The notes under the pieces are model-generated. The model saw only the letters and a list, made by a program, of their open reading frames with translations. It was not told where the DNA came from and did no database searches. Below, in pieces: positions 9,301-16,829 of a stretch of 64,000 nucleotides of DNA. Every line of letters begins with the position of its first letter. Position 1 is the first letter of the stretch. The stretch comes from Achromobacter sp. UMC46 (GTDB taxonomy: Bacteria > Pseudomonadota > Gammaproteobacteria > Burkholderiales > Burkholderiaceae_B), in contig NZ_LZZS01000035.1 in the NCBI RefSeq assembly GCF_014170335.1, positions 124,001-188,000 of the forward strand. Direction: 5' to 3'. A program made the position numbers and the translations under genes.

Positions 9301-9328
9301 GTATCACATTAGATTTATGTATCATATT
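9301..9328. promoter_or_regulatory. candidate PaaX operator (direct repeat)
   Basis: GTATCACATT (9301-9310) and GTATCATATT (9319-9328) form an imperfect direct repeat 18 bp apart, just upstream of the paaA -35 box and 36 bp before the paaX start. The position suits autoregulation and repression by PaaX with phenylacetyl-CoA as inducer, but the sequence does not match the E. coli PaaX site known to me, so the assignment is inference. Confidence 0.35.
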
Positions 9329-9363
9329 GCAGATCCTGATATCGGCCGCTTGCGGCCCCCCTT

Positions 9364-10293
9364 ATGGCAAACCCTCAGTCGCCCCTGGACCGCTTTCTGT
9401 CCCGCTTATTGAAAAGCGATCCGCCCCGCGCCAAATCCCTGTGCGTCAGCTTGCTGGGCGACGCCCTCGCCCCGCATGGCGGCGCCATCTGGCTGGGCGA
9501 CCTGATCGCCCTGCTGGCCCCGCTGGGCATCAACGAACGGCTGCTGCGCACCAGCGTGTTCCGGCTGGTCGCCCAGAACTGGCTGCAATCCGAACGCCAT
9601 GGCCGGCGCAGCCTGTACCTGATTTCCGAACAGGGCCTGCGCCATACCGCGCATGCGTCGCAGCGCATCTACGAGGGCGCGTCGCGGGACTGGAACGGGG
9701 AATGGACGCTGGTGGCGCTGCCGCGCACGGGCAACGGCCTGGCCGAACGCGCGGAACTGCGGCGCGAACTGGTCTGGGAAGGTTTCGGCATGATTGCCCC
9801 GGGGCTGTTCGCCCATCCGCACACCGAGGCACGGGCGGCGCACGACATCCTGGACAAGCTCGGCATCCCGGACCGGGCGCTGGTGCTGTCGGCCCGCGAC
9901 CTGGCCGGCGCAGGCGGCCTGCCGATCGCCAGCCTGGCCTCGCAATGCTGGAACCTGGAAGACGTGGCCGAGCAGTACCGCCAGTTCTCCCGGAACTTCG
10001 GCCCGCTGGAAAAGCTGCTGGAAGAACCGCCCTCGCCGTCCGAGGCGTTCGTCGTCCGCGTCATGCTGCTGCACCATTGGCGCCGGATCGTGCTGCACGA
10101 CCCCCAACTGCCCGGCCCGATGCTGCCTGACAACTGGCCAGGCCACGCGGCGCGCGAACTGTGCGGACGGATCTACTGGAAGGTGTTCGACGCGTCGGAG
10201 ACGCACCTTGCGGCCTTGGCCGGCCAGGACAACGAACGCTATGCCCCCCTGGCGGGAGACATCGCGGCGCGCTTCGGCGGAAGGCCGGCCTGA
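9364..10293 (+). CDS. paaX: phenylacetic acid degradation repressor PaaX
   Basis: 309 residues, the usual PaaX length. N-terminal winged helix (about 25-95) with LLAPLGINERLLRTSVFRLV followed by a PaaX middle and C-terminal domain ending in the WHxDAS-type segment YWKVFDASETHL. The protein represses paa genes and releases DNA on binding phenylacetyl-CoA. It is divergent from paaA with 172 bp between the start codons, typical for a local regulator. Confidence 0.93.
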   Translation: MANPQSPLDRFLSRLLKSDPPRAKSLCVSLLGDALAPHGGAIWLGDLIALLAPLGINERLLRTSVFRLVAQNWLQSERHGRRSLYLISEQGLRHTAHASQRIYEGASRDWNGEWTLVALPRTGNGLAERAELRRELVWEGFGMIAPGLFAHPHTEARAAHDILDKLGIPDRALVLSARDLAGAGGLPIASLASQCWNLEDVAEQYRQFSRNFGPLEKLLEEPPSPSEAFVVRVMLLHHWRRIVLHDPQLPGPMLPDNWPGHAARELCGRIYWKVFDASETHLAALAGQDNERYAPLAGDIAARFGGRPA

Positions 10294-10316
10294 ATTTCCG
10301 GCCTGGCTGCCCGGCC

Positions 10317-10940
10317 TCAGGCGGCCGGCGACAGGATCACGCCCAACGTATCGACATGACGCTCGCCGGCGGCCATCTGGCCGGGACCGGGACGCGACAG
10401 CCCGGCGGTTTCGGCGATGAAGGACAGCGTCCAGTGCGCCTGGATGGGGCGCCCCAGCGCTGCGCCGGTATCCGCGTCGATGCCACTGGGCACATCCAGC
10501 GCCAGCACCGGCACGTTCCAGCCGTTGACGGTATCGACCAGCGCTTGCCAATCCGCGTCCAGCGTCCGGTTCAAGCCGATGCCGAACAAGCCGTCGATGA
10601 CGATGTCGGGGACGTCGCATGGCATGAGCGTCGTCCGGGTCTCGCCGCCAGCGCCGTGCCAGCCGGCCCAGGCAAGGGCCGCGTCCGGCGGCAACCCGGC
10701 TGGGCCGGATGGCAGCAGCACCCGTACCGCATATCCCAGGGCGAGCAGGCGCGTCGCGGCCTCTAGCGCGTCGCCCCCGTTGTTGCCGGGGCCGGCCAAA
10801 GCCAAAAGGGTGTGGTCAGGGGGAAAGCGGGCCGCGATGAACTCGGCGGCCGCCCGGCCCGCCAGCGGCATCAACGCCCGGCCCGAAGCCCGCGCAAGCT
10901 GTTCGGCGCGGCGAATCTGAGCGACGGAGTAGGACGGCAT
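10317..10940 (-). CDS. nnrE: NAD(P)H-hydrate epimerase
   Basis: 207 residues, YjeF N-terminal domain only. It interconverts the R and S forms of hydrated NAD(P)H so that a dehydratase can repair them. The K+/NADPX-binding motif GPGNNGGD is visible at about 50-57 and the catalytic aspartate lies in DGLFGIG. In many bacteria this domain is fused to the ADP-dependent dehydratase; here the dehydratase domain is absent and must be encoded elsewhere. Convergent with paaX, 23 bp away. Confidence 0.9.
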   Translation of the reverse strand: MPSYSVAQIRRAEQLARASGRALMPLAGRAAAEFIAARFPPDHTLLALAGPGNNGGDALEAATRLLALGYAVRVLLPSGPAGLPPDAALAWAGWHGAGGETRTTLMPCDVPDIVIDGLFGIGLNRTLDADWQALVDTVNGWNVPVLALDVPSGIDADTGAALGRPIQAHWTLSFIAETAGLSRPGPGQMAAGERHVDTLGVILSPAA

Positions 10941-11030
10941 GGCGAAGTCGCGGCGAAAGGGGCTGGCAGTGAATAGGCCCCATCCAAGGGATAGGCCTGA
11001 CCCAGTTTACGCCGCGCCCCCGGCCGCCGC

Positions 11031-11576
11031 TCACACCTTCAGGAAGTGCTCGCGGTAGTACTTGAGTTCGTCGATGGACTCGTAGATGTCGGCCAGCGCT
11101 TCGTGGCGGCTCTTCTTCTCGAAGCCCTTGTACACGGCCGGCGCCCAGCGGCGCGCCAATTCCTTCAGCGTGCTGACGTCCAGGTTGCGGTAGTGGAAGA
11201 ACTGCTCCAGACGCGGCATGTAAGCAAACATGAAGCGACGGTCCTGGCTGATGGTGTTGCCGCACAACGGCGATCTACCGGCAGGCACATGCTGCGCGAG
11301 AAACGCCAACAGCGTATCCTCTGCCTGCGCCTCGGACACCGTCGATGCCTTGACCTTGTCGATCAGGCCGCTCTTGCCGTGGGTGGACTTGTTCCAGTTG
11401 TCCATGGCGTCAAGCAGGCTGTCGGGCTGGTGGATCACCAGCACCGGGCCTTCGGCCACGACCGTCAGATCAGGCTCCGTCACCACGACGGCCACCTCGA
11501 TGATGCGTTCTTTCTCAGGTTCCAGGCCCGTCATTTCCATGTCGAGCCAAACCAGGCGATTTTCGTTCACAGCCAT
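11031..11576 (-). CDS. orn: oligoribonuclease
   Basis: 181 residues, DEDDh 3'-5' exonuclease that degrades two-nucleotide RNAs and pGpG, the last step of c-di-GMP turnover. Motif I is [10 protein letters not shown] near residue 10 and motif III is [11 protein letters not shown] near the end. Length and start match E. coli Orn (181). It is divergent from the M48 peptidase gene with 61 bp between starts. Confidence 0.97.
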   Translation of the reverse strand: MAVNENRLVWLDMEMTGLEPEKERIIEVAVVVTEPDLTVVAEGPVLVIHQPDSLLDAMDNWNKSTHGKSGLIDKVKASTVSEAQAEDTLLAFLAQHVPAGRSPLCGNTISQDRRFMFAYMPRLEQFFHYRNLDVSTLKELARRWAPAVYKGFEKKSRHEALADIYESIDELKYYREHFLKV

Positions 11577-11637
11577 ATAATTTGCCTATAAAACGCGCGA
11601 TTTTCGCACATCCCTATTCGAGCCTGACGCTGCGCCC

Positions 11638-12888
11638 ATGTTCACATTGCTGTTCGTTGCTTTCCTGCTGACCGATATTGCCGTGCGCCTGTGGCTGGCG
11701 TCACGCCAGATCCGCCATGTCGTGCGCAATCGCGACCACGTGCCTGCCGAATTCTCCCACCGGATCGGGTTGGCCAGTCACCAGCGCGCGGCGGATTACA
11801 CCGTGGCGCGCGTCAAGCTGGGCATGCTGGAACACACCTTCGACGCGCTCGTGCTGGTGTGCCTGACCTTGCTTGGCGGCCTGCAGTTCATCGACCAGGC
11901 GGTGGACCAGCTTACCAGCAATGACTTCCTGCGGCAGTTGCTGCTGCTGACGGTCATGGGCGTGCTGCTGGGCCTGTTGGGCCTGCCGTTCGCGATCTGG
12001 CGCCAGTTCAGACTGGAGGCCCGGTTCGGCTTCAACCGCATGACGCCCGAGCTGTTCATCAGCGACTGCGCGAAGAATGCGTTCTTCGCCGTGCTGCTCG
12101 GGCTGCCCCTGATCGCCGCCGTACTGTGGCTCATGGGCAGCGCAGGCACGTACTGGTGGATCTGGGCGTGGGCATTGTGGTCGGCCTACAGTGTGGCCAT
12201 GCAAGTCATCTACCCCCGGTTCGTCGCCCCGTTCTACAACAAGTTCACCCCGCTCACCGACCCGGCGCTGGCCGAGCGCATCCAAGGCCTGGCCAAGCGC
12301 TGCGGCTTTGCGCTCAATGGCTTGTTCGTGATGGACGGATCGCGCCGTTCAGGCCATGGCAACGCGTACTTCACCGGCTTCGGCCGATCGCGCCGCATCG
12401 TGTTCTTCGACACGCTGCTGTCGCGGCTGAACGGCGACGAGATAGAAGCGGTGCTGGCGCACGAGCTGGGCCACTTCGCCAAACGGCACATCACCAAACA
12501 GATCATCATCGGGTTTGCCGTGACGTTCGTGTTTTTCGGCATTCTGGGCTGGGTCGCGCAACAACCCTGGTTCTACGTGGGCCTGGGCGTTTTGCCGCAG
12601 TTGGGCGGCAGCAATGATGCCATGGCGCTTTTGCTGTTCATCCTGGTCCTGCCCGTTTTCACTTTCATGCTCACGCCTTTGATCAGCCTATTCTCGCGCC
12701 GGAACGAGTTCGAAGCGGACCGCTATGCGGCCGAACAGGCTTCACCGGAACGTCTGGTTTCCGCGCTGGTCAAACTCTACGACGACAACGCCTCTACGCT
12801 GACTCCCGACCCTGTGCACTCCGCCTTCTACGACAGCCATCCCCCCGCCGCCGAGCGCATCCGCCACCTGATGGCGCCTGCCGCATGA
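11638..12888 (+). CDS. M48-family (Ste24-like) membrane zinc endopeptidase
   Basis: 416 residues with an N-terminal M48_N membrane region (hydrophobic helices near 1-20, 70-120 and 150-190), the zinc motif HELGH at 275-279 and a downstream NEFEAD third-ligand motif near 362. Like eukaryotic CAAX protease Ste24, it would cut in a membrane-enclosed cavity. Bacterial substrates are not known. The stop overlaps the rsgA start (ATGA), so the two are co-translated. Confidence 0.92.
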   Translation: MFTLLFVAFLLTDIAVRLWLASRQIRHVVRNRDHVPAEFSHRIGLASHQRAADYTVARVKLGMLEHTFDALVLVCLTLLGGLQFIDQAVDQLTSNDFLRQLLLLTVMGVLLGLLGLPFAIWRQFRLEARFGFNRMTPELFISDCAKNAFFAVLLGLPLIAAVLWLMGSAGTYWWIWAWALWSAYSVAMQVIYPRFVAPFYNKFTPLTDPALAERIQGLAKRCGFALNGLFVMDGSRRSGHGNAYFTGFGRSRRIVFFDTLLSRLNGDEIEAVLAHELGHFAKRHITKQIIIGFAVTFVFFGILGWVAQQPWFYVGLGVLPQLGGSNDAMALLLFILVLPVFTFMLTPLISLFSRRNEFEADRYAAEQASPERLVSALVKLYDDNASTLTPDPVHSAFYDSHPPAAERIRHLMAPAA

Positions 12889-13850
12889 ACGCCCGCAACA
12901 ACAGCAGCAGGAAACCTCCCAATCAGGCGCCGGCGGGCGCGCCGGCCGCAGAGGCCGGGCTGGAAGGCCGCATCATCGCGGCGCACGGCCGCCATTACAC
13001 CGTGGAACTGGCCGACGGGTCGGTACGCAAGTGCTTTCCCCGCGGCAAGAAGGCCGGCGCCGCCGTGGGCGACCGCGTCCGGATCACGCCGCAGGGCAAC
13101 GACGAAGGCGCCATCGACACCATCCTGCCCCGCAGCAACCTGCTGTACCGCTCGGACGACATGCGCTCCAAGCAGTTCGCCTCCAACGTGGACCAGCTTC
13201 TGATCGTGATCGCCGTGCGGCCGACCTTCTCGGACGACCTGACCGGCCGCGCGCTGGCCGGCGCCTGGAGCGCGGGCATCTCGCCGCTCATCATCCTGAA
13301 CAAGACTGATCTGGCCGACGAACTGCCCGCCGCCCGGGCACGCCTGGCGCCGATCGCGGCGCTGGGCGTGCCGGTCATCGAATTGAGCGCGCTGGAGCCC
13401 GAAAAGGTCCACACCCTGCTGGCGCCCCATCTGGCCGGCCGCACCAATCTGCTGCTGGGTCAAAGCGGCATGGGGAAATCCACGCTGCTCAACGCGCTGA
13501 TCCCCACCGCGGGGGCCGCCACGCGCGAGCACTCCACCGCGCTGGACATGGGCAAGCACACCACGACCAGCACGCGGCTGTATCACTTGCCCGAGCCGGG
13601 CGGCGACCTGATCGATTCCCCGGGATTCCAGGCCTTCGGTTTGCAGCACCTGACCCGCGAAGACATCATCCGCGGCTTTCCGGAATTCACGAAGCCCATC
13701 GAGGCATGCCGCTTCTACAACTGCACGCACCGGCAGGAACCGGGCTGCGGCGTCCTTGCCGCCTTGCAGGCGGGCGAGATCAATCCGCTGCGCTATGCGC
13801 TATATGAGCGGATTCTGGAAGAGAACCTGGCGGGGCAGCAGCGCTACTGA
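12885..13850 (+). CDS. rsgA: ribosome small-subunit maturation GTPase RsgA
   Basis: 321 residues with the circularly permuted GTPase order: OB domain (about 25-100), G4 NKTD at 139-142, then the P-loop GQSGMGKST at 192-200 and DSPGFQ, followed by a zinc-binding C-terminus with CRFYNCTH..GC. It checks late 30S assembly. It overlaps the upstream peptidase gene by four bases and is convergent with the Nudix gene. Confidence 0.97.
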   Translation: MNARNNSSRKPPNQAPAGAPAAEAGLEGRIIAAHGRHYTVELADGSVRKCFPRGKKAGAAVGDRVRITPQGNDEGAIDTILPRSNLLYRSDDMRSKQFASNVDQLLIVIAVRPTFSDDLTGRALAGAWSAGISPLIILNKTDLADELPAARARLAPIAALGVPVIELSALEPEKVHTLLAPHLAGRTNLLLGQSGMGKSTLLNALIPTAGAATREHSTALDMGKHTTTSTRLYHLPEPGGDLIDSPGFQAFGLQHLTREDIIRGFPEFTKPIEACRFYNCTHRQEPGCGVLAALQAGEINPLRYALYERILEENLAGQQRY

Positions 13851-13860
13851 CCGCCGGCGA

Positions 13861-14592
13861 TCAGCGCGGCTGGAACCCGTTGCGCAGCAGGTGATAGAGG
13901 TTGCGCAGCATGCCGGCGGTGGCGCCCCATATGAAATGGCCGCCGTAAGGCATGCCGTAATAGTTGCGCACCCGCCCGTCGTCCAGCCGCGCTTCATACA
14001 GGCGGTGGTTGGCGGGATCCATCAGGAACGACAGCGGCACTTCGAACACTTCCGCCACTTCGAACGCGTCGGGCGCAAGATCGAAACCCGGGCGCACCAG
14101 CGACACCACCGGAATGATCGAGAAGCCCGTCGCCGTCAGATACGGCGGCATGCTGCCCAGCACTTCCACATGGTTGGCGGGCAGACCCGTTTCTTCCTGC
14201 GCCTCGCGCAGCGCCGCGGCCACCGGGGTCGAGTCGCTGGTTTCGATGCGCCCGCCGGGAAAGCTGATCTGGCCGGCGTGGTCGTGCAGGTGCGCGGCAC
14301 GCTGGGTCAGCATGATGTGCACGCCGTTGTCGCGGGTGACCAGCGGGATCAGCACGGCGGCGGGCACGGGAGTGCCTTCGCGGCCTGGATAGCGCAGGTC
14401 GTTGTCGCGGGAAAGCTCCAGCGTCCAGGTGGACGGCTGGCTGAGCGTGCCCCGCAGGGAATCCGGGGTCAGCAGGCTGGCAGGCACGGCCGGCAAGGAC
14501 TCGTTGGCCACTACCCAAGGTTGCGTCGCGGGGTCGAAGCCGGGACGCGCGAGCGGCCGTCTAGGCCGCGCGGAATACGAGGAATCAGACAT
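13861..14592 (-). CDS. Nudix hydrolase, CoA pyrophosphatase type
   Basis: 243 residues from the ATG at 14592; a TTG four codons earlier lies in the terminator hairpin region and was not used. The CoA-specific motif LTQRAAHLHDHAGQISFPGG runs straight into the Nudix box, whose central part is AALREAQEETGL. Enzymes of this group split coenzyme A into 3',5'-ADP and phosphopantetheine. The gene is separated from rplS by a terminator, so it likely has its own promoter. Confidence 0.9.
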   Translation of the reverse strand: MSDSSYSARPRRPLARPGFDPATQPWVVANESLPAVPASLLTPDSLRGTLSQPSTWTLELSRDNDLRYPGREGTPVPAAVLIPLVTRDNGVHIMLTQRAAHLHDHAGQISFPGGRIETSDSTPVAAALREAQEETGLPANHVEVLGSMPPYLTATGFSIIPVVSLVRPGFDLAPDAFEVAEVFEVPLSFLMDPANHRLYEARLDDGRVRNYYGMPYGGHFIWGATAGMLRNLYHLLRNGFQPR

Positions 14593-14599
14593 ACGGCTC

Positions 14600-14637
14600 T
14601 GCAAAAAGAAAAAGGCACCCTCGCAGGTGCCTTTTTA
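14600..14637 (-). terminator. terminator of rplS
   Basis: GGCACC(14614-14619)/GGTGCC(14626-14631) stem extended by A5/T5 arms. On the minus strand it is followed by TTTTTCTTTTT. It ends rplS before the Nudix gene; the T5 on the plus side could also stop transcription from rsgA. Confidence 0.85.
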
Positions 14638-14715
14638 ACCCGGAAACCTGTGCCGGACGAAAACGCTGAATGGCGCGGACGTCCGACACTGGTAGGGCCG
14701 TGTGCCGATAAGCGA

Positions 14716-15096
14716 TCAAGCCGCCGGGGCTTGCTTGCTGACCAGCTTTTCCTTGATACGCGCCGACTTGCCCGAGCGGTTGCGCAGGTAGTACAGCTTG
14801 GCGCGGCGCACGTCGCCGCGGCGCTTGACTTCGATACCGGCGATTTGCGGCGAGTACAGCTGGAACGTACGTTCCACGGCTTCACCCGACGAAATCTTGC
14901 GCACGGTGAACGCGGAGTTCAGGCCGCGGTTGCGCTTGGCGATGACAACGCCTTCGAAAGCCTGCACGCGCTTGCGGGTGCCTTCAACGACGTTCACGCT
15001 CACGATGACGGTGTCACCAGGAGCAAATTCAGGCTTGGCTTGGCCGCCGGTCAGACGGGCAATTTCTTCCTGTTCCAGGATAGCGATAAGGTTCAT
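14716..15096 (-). CDS. rplS: 50S ribosomal protein L19
   Basis: 126 residues, full-length L19, with the conserved [16 protein letters not shown] and [19 protein letters not shown] segments. It sits at the 30S-50S interface. AGGAGTTCT just before the ATG is a good ribosome-binding site. Unlike the usual rpsP-rimM-trmD-rplS operon, no gene precedes it on this strand for more than 300 bp, so it must be transcribed alone. Confidence 0.97.
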   Translation of the reverse strand: MNLIAILEQEEIARLTGGQAKPEFAPGDTVIVSVNVVEGTRKRVQAFEGVVIAKRNRGLNSAFTVRKISSGEAVERTFQLYSPQIAGIEVKRRGDVRRAKLYYLRNRSGKSARIKEKLVSKQAPAA

Positions 15097-15419
15097 TAGA
15101 ACTCCTTGATCATCATGTCTTTGCGGACTAAAACTTTTGCCGTTCGATGTTGTTCACGTAAAAGCGTCGCCATCAGATGGCTGGCTTCACATGTGCATGG
15201 CTGGCAACCGATGAATAATCCCGGTGAAGATGTACTCCCACTCCCGGGCCTACCCATCTACCCGCAATGCTCGTACCGCAAGCAGAGGATGAGATTTGGC
15301 AAACCAATGATTCTACACCAAAAATTCGGTTGAGCGTCGGGTAGAATGGCGACCTTCCGGTGGCTTTGCTGTACCCTTGCCACTTCTGTAACAAACACGT
15401 CATCTGACGCTGTTCCCTC
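15097..15419 (-). promoter_or_regulatory. rplS promoter and long leader region
   Basis: 323 bp between divergent rplS and the DMT transporter gene. On the minus strand a TAGAAT -10 box (15315-15310) after GGTG gives a predicted leader of about 205 nt before rplS; the -35 is weak. The leader contains direct repeats ATGGCTGGC (15177-15185 and 15198-15206) and a GCCATC..GATGGC dyad. A second TAGAAT on the plus strand at 15342-15347 may serve the transporter gene. Whether the leader is an autoregulatory ribosomal-protein element cannot be told by eye. Confidence 0.4.
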
Positions 15420-16292
15420 ATGTCGTATACGTCCCTGTTATTGGTTGTCCTGGCGGCAATGGCCCACGCGACGTGGAACCTGCTTGCCAAGCGAGCGGCC
15501 ATGGTGGGCGCCCCATTCGTCTTTGCGTACGGACTGTGCGCCTCGGTGCTGTATGCGCCCTGGGTGATCTGGGTGCTGATGCATGACGGCATGACCTGGA
15601 CCTGGCCCGTCGTGGCCGCCATCCTGACTTCCAGCCTGTTGCATCTGGGCTACAGCCTGTGCCTGCAGCGCGGCTATCAGGTGGCCGACTTGTCCGTGGT
15701 GTACCCCATCGCGCGGGGCACCGGCCCCCTGCTTTCAACCACAGGCGCCTTCCTGCTGCTGGGGGAACCCGCCACCAGCACCGGCATCATCGGCATGCTG
15801 TGCGTGGTGATCGGCGTATTGCTGATCGCGACCCAAGGCCGGCTGACCATCTTCAAGCAGGCTCAGGCCTGGGTGGGCGTGCGCTGGGGCGTGGTGATCG
15901 GCCTGTTCATCGCGGCCTATACCGTGGTGGACGCCTACGGGGTCAAAGTCTTGCTGATCAGCCCGGTGCTGTTCGACTGGTTCACTTGCGTGACACGCAC
16001 GGCCATGATGACCCCCCACATGGTGAGCCGCCGCGCTCAGGCCTGGGAATCCATGCGCGGGCACTGGCATCTTGCGCTGGCCGTGGGCCTGCTGTCTCCG
16101 CTGGGATACATCCTGGTGCTTTACGCCTTGCGCAACGGCGCGCCGCTAAGCCTGGTGGCGCCTGCGCGTGAAATGTCCATGATGCTTGGCACCTTGGCGG
16201 GCATGTTCCTGCTGCGCGAAAAGGTGGGCCCCGGGCGTCTGGCCGGCTGTCTGTCGATTCTGGCGGGCGTCATCCTGCTGGGTTCCAGTTGA
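15420..16292 (+). CDS. EamA-type drug/metabolite transporter (DMT superfamily)
   Basis: 290 residues with ten predicted hydrophobic helices in two EamA repeats, the usual layout for DMT permeases. The first repeat ends near residue 140 with GVLLIATQG and the second ends with AGVILLGSS. It is an inner-membrane metabolite exporter or importer; the substrate is unknown. It starts 323 bp from rplS on the opposite strand and is convergent with the small gene that follows. Confidence 0.85.
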   Translation: MSYTSLLLVVLAAMAHATWNLLAKRAAMVGAPFVFAYGLCASVLYAPWVIWVLMHDGMTWTWPVVAAILTSSLLHLGYSLCLQRGYQVADLSVVYPIARGTGPLLSTTGAFLLLGEPATSTGIIGMLCVVIGVLLIATQGRLTIFKQAQAWVGVRWGVVIGLFIAAYTVVDAYGVKVLLISPVLFDWFTCVTRTAMMTPHMVSRRAQAWESMRGHWHLALAVGLLSPLGYILVLYALRNGAPLSLVAPAREMSMMLGTLAGMFLLREKVGPGRLAGCLSILAGVILLGSS

Positions 16293-16305
16293 ACCTCGCG
16301 CCCGC

Positions 16306-16770
16306 TTAGAAACCGGCGGCCGCGCCCAGCCACATCAGTCCGGGGATGATTGCGCCCCAGGCCAGCACCATCACCACATCCAGCACCATGGCCTTCATGG
16401 TGACCTGAGACGTCACGGGTTCAACCGTGGCGTTGCCCAGGCTGCGTTCGCGCGCGGCGGGGGTAGCCTGGGTGGCGGGCACAGCGGCGGCAACCGGTGC
16501 GGCAGGGCGAACCGTCTCGGCCGGGGCGGGCACCAACCCGCGGCCTGTGGCCCCCTCGTCCACCGGTGCCGGCGGAAACGGCCACCGGGCCGGCATGGAA
16601 CCGGGGCGCGCACGATGGCGCGGCTCGGCATCGGCCGAGGACGTGGTCCAGGGCATAGCCAGGCCCGCCAGCTTGGCGCATACCGCCCGGGCGCGATGCG
16701 CGCTGCGGTGAAGCGGGTTCAGCGTGACGGAGAGCTCGTCCGACAAAACGGAAATATCAGCGGTGTTCAT
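16306..16770 (-). CDS. hypothetical proline/alanine-rich tail-anchored membrane protein
   Basis: 154 residues from the ATG at 16770, which has AGGAGTTCCT directly upstream. I do not recognise a family. The N-terminal 45 residues look folded and amphipathic (MNTADISVLSDELSVTLNPL), residues about 45-115 are rich in Pro, Ala and Arg and likely disordered, and the last 30 residues (from KAMVLDVVMVLAWG) form one hydrophobic segment ending two residues before the stop. With no signal peptide, this is a C-tail-anchored layout. It follows the radical SAM gene by 59 bp on the same strand. Confidence 0.6.
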   Translation of the reverse strand: MNTADISVLSDELSVTLNPLHRSAHRARAVCAKLAGLAMPWTTSSADAEPRHRARPGSMPARWPFPPAPVDEGATGRGLVPAPAETVRPAAPVAAAVPATQATPAARERSLGNATVEPVTSQVTMKAMVLDVVMVLAWGAIIPGLMWLGAAAGF

Positions 16771-16829
16771 AGGAACTCCTTGGAGAATCGATTCCAAGCC
16801 GCGGCGGGCACCACGGCATTGACCGGCAA

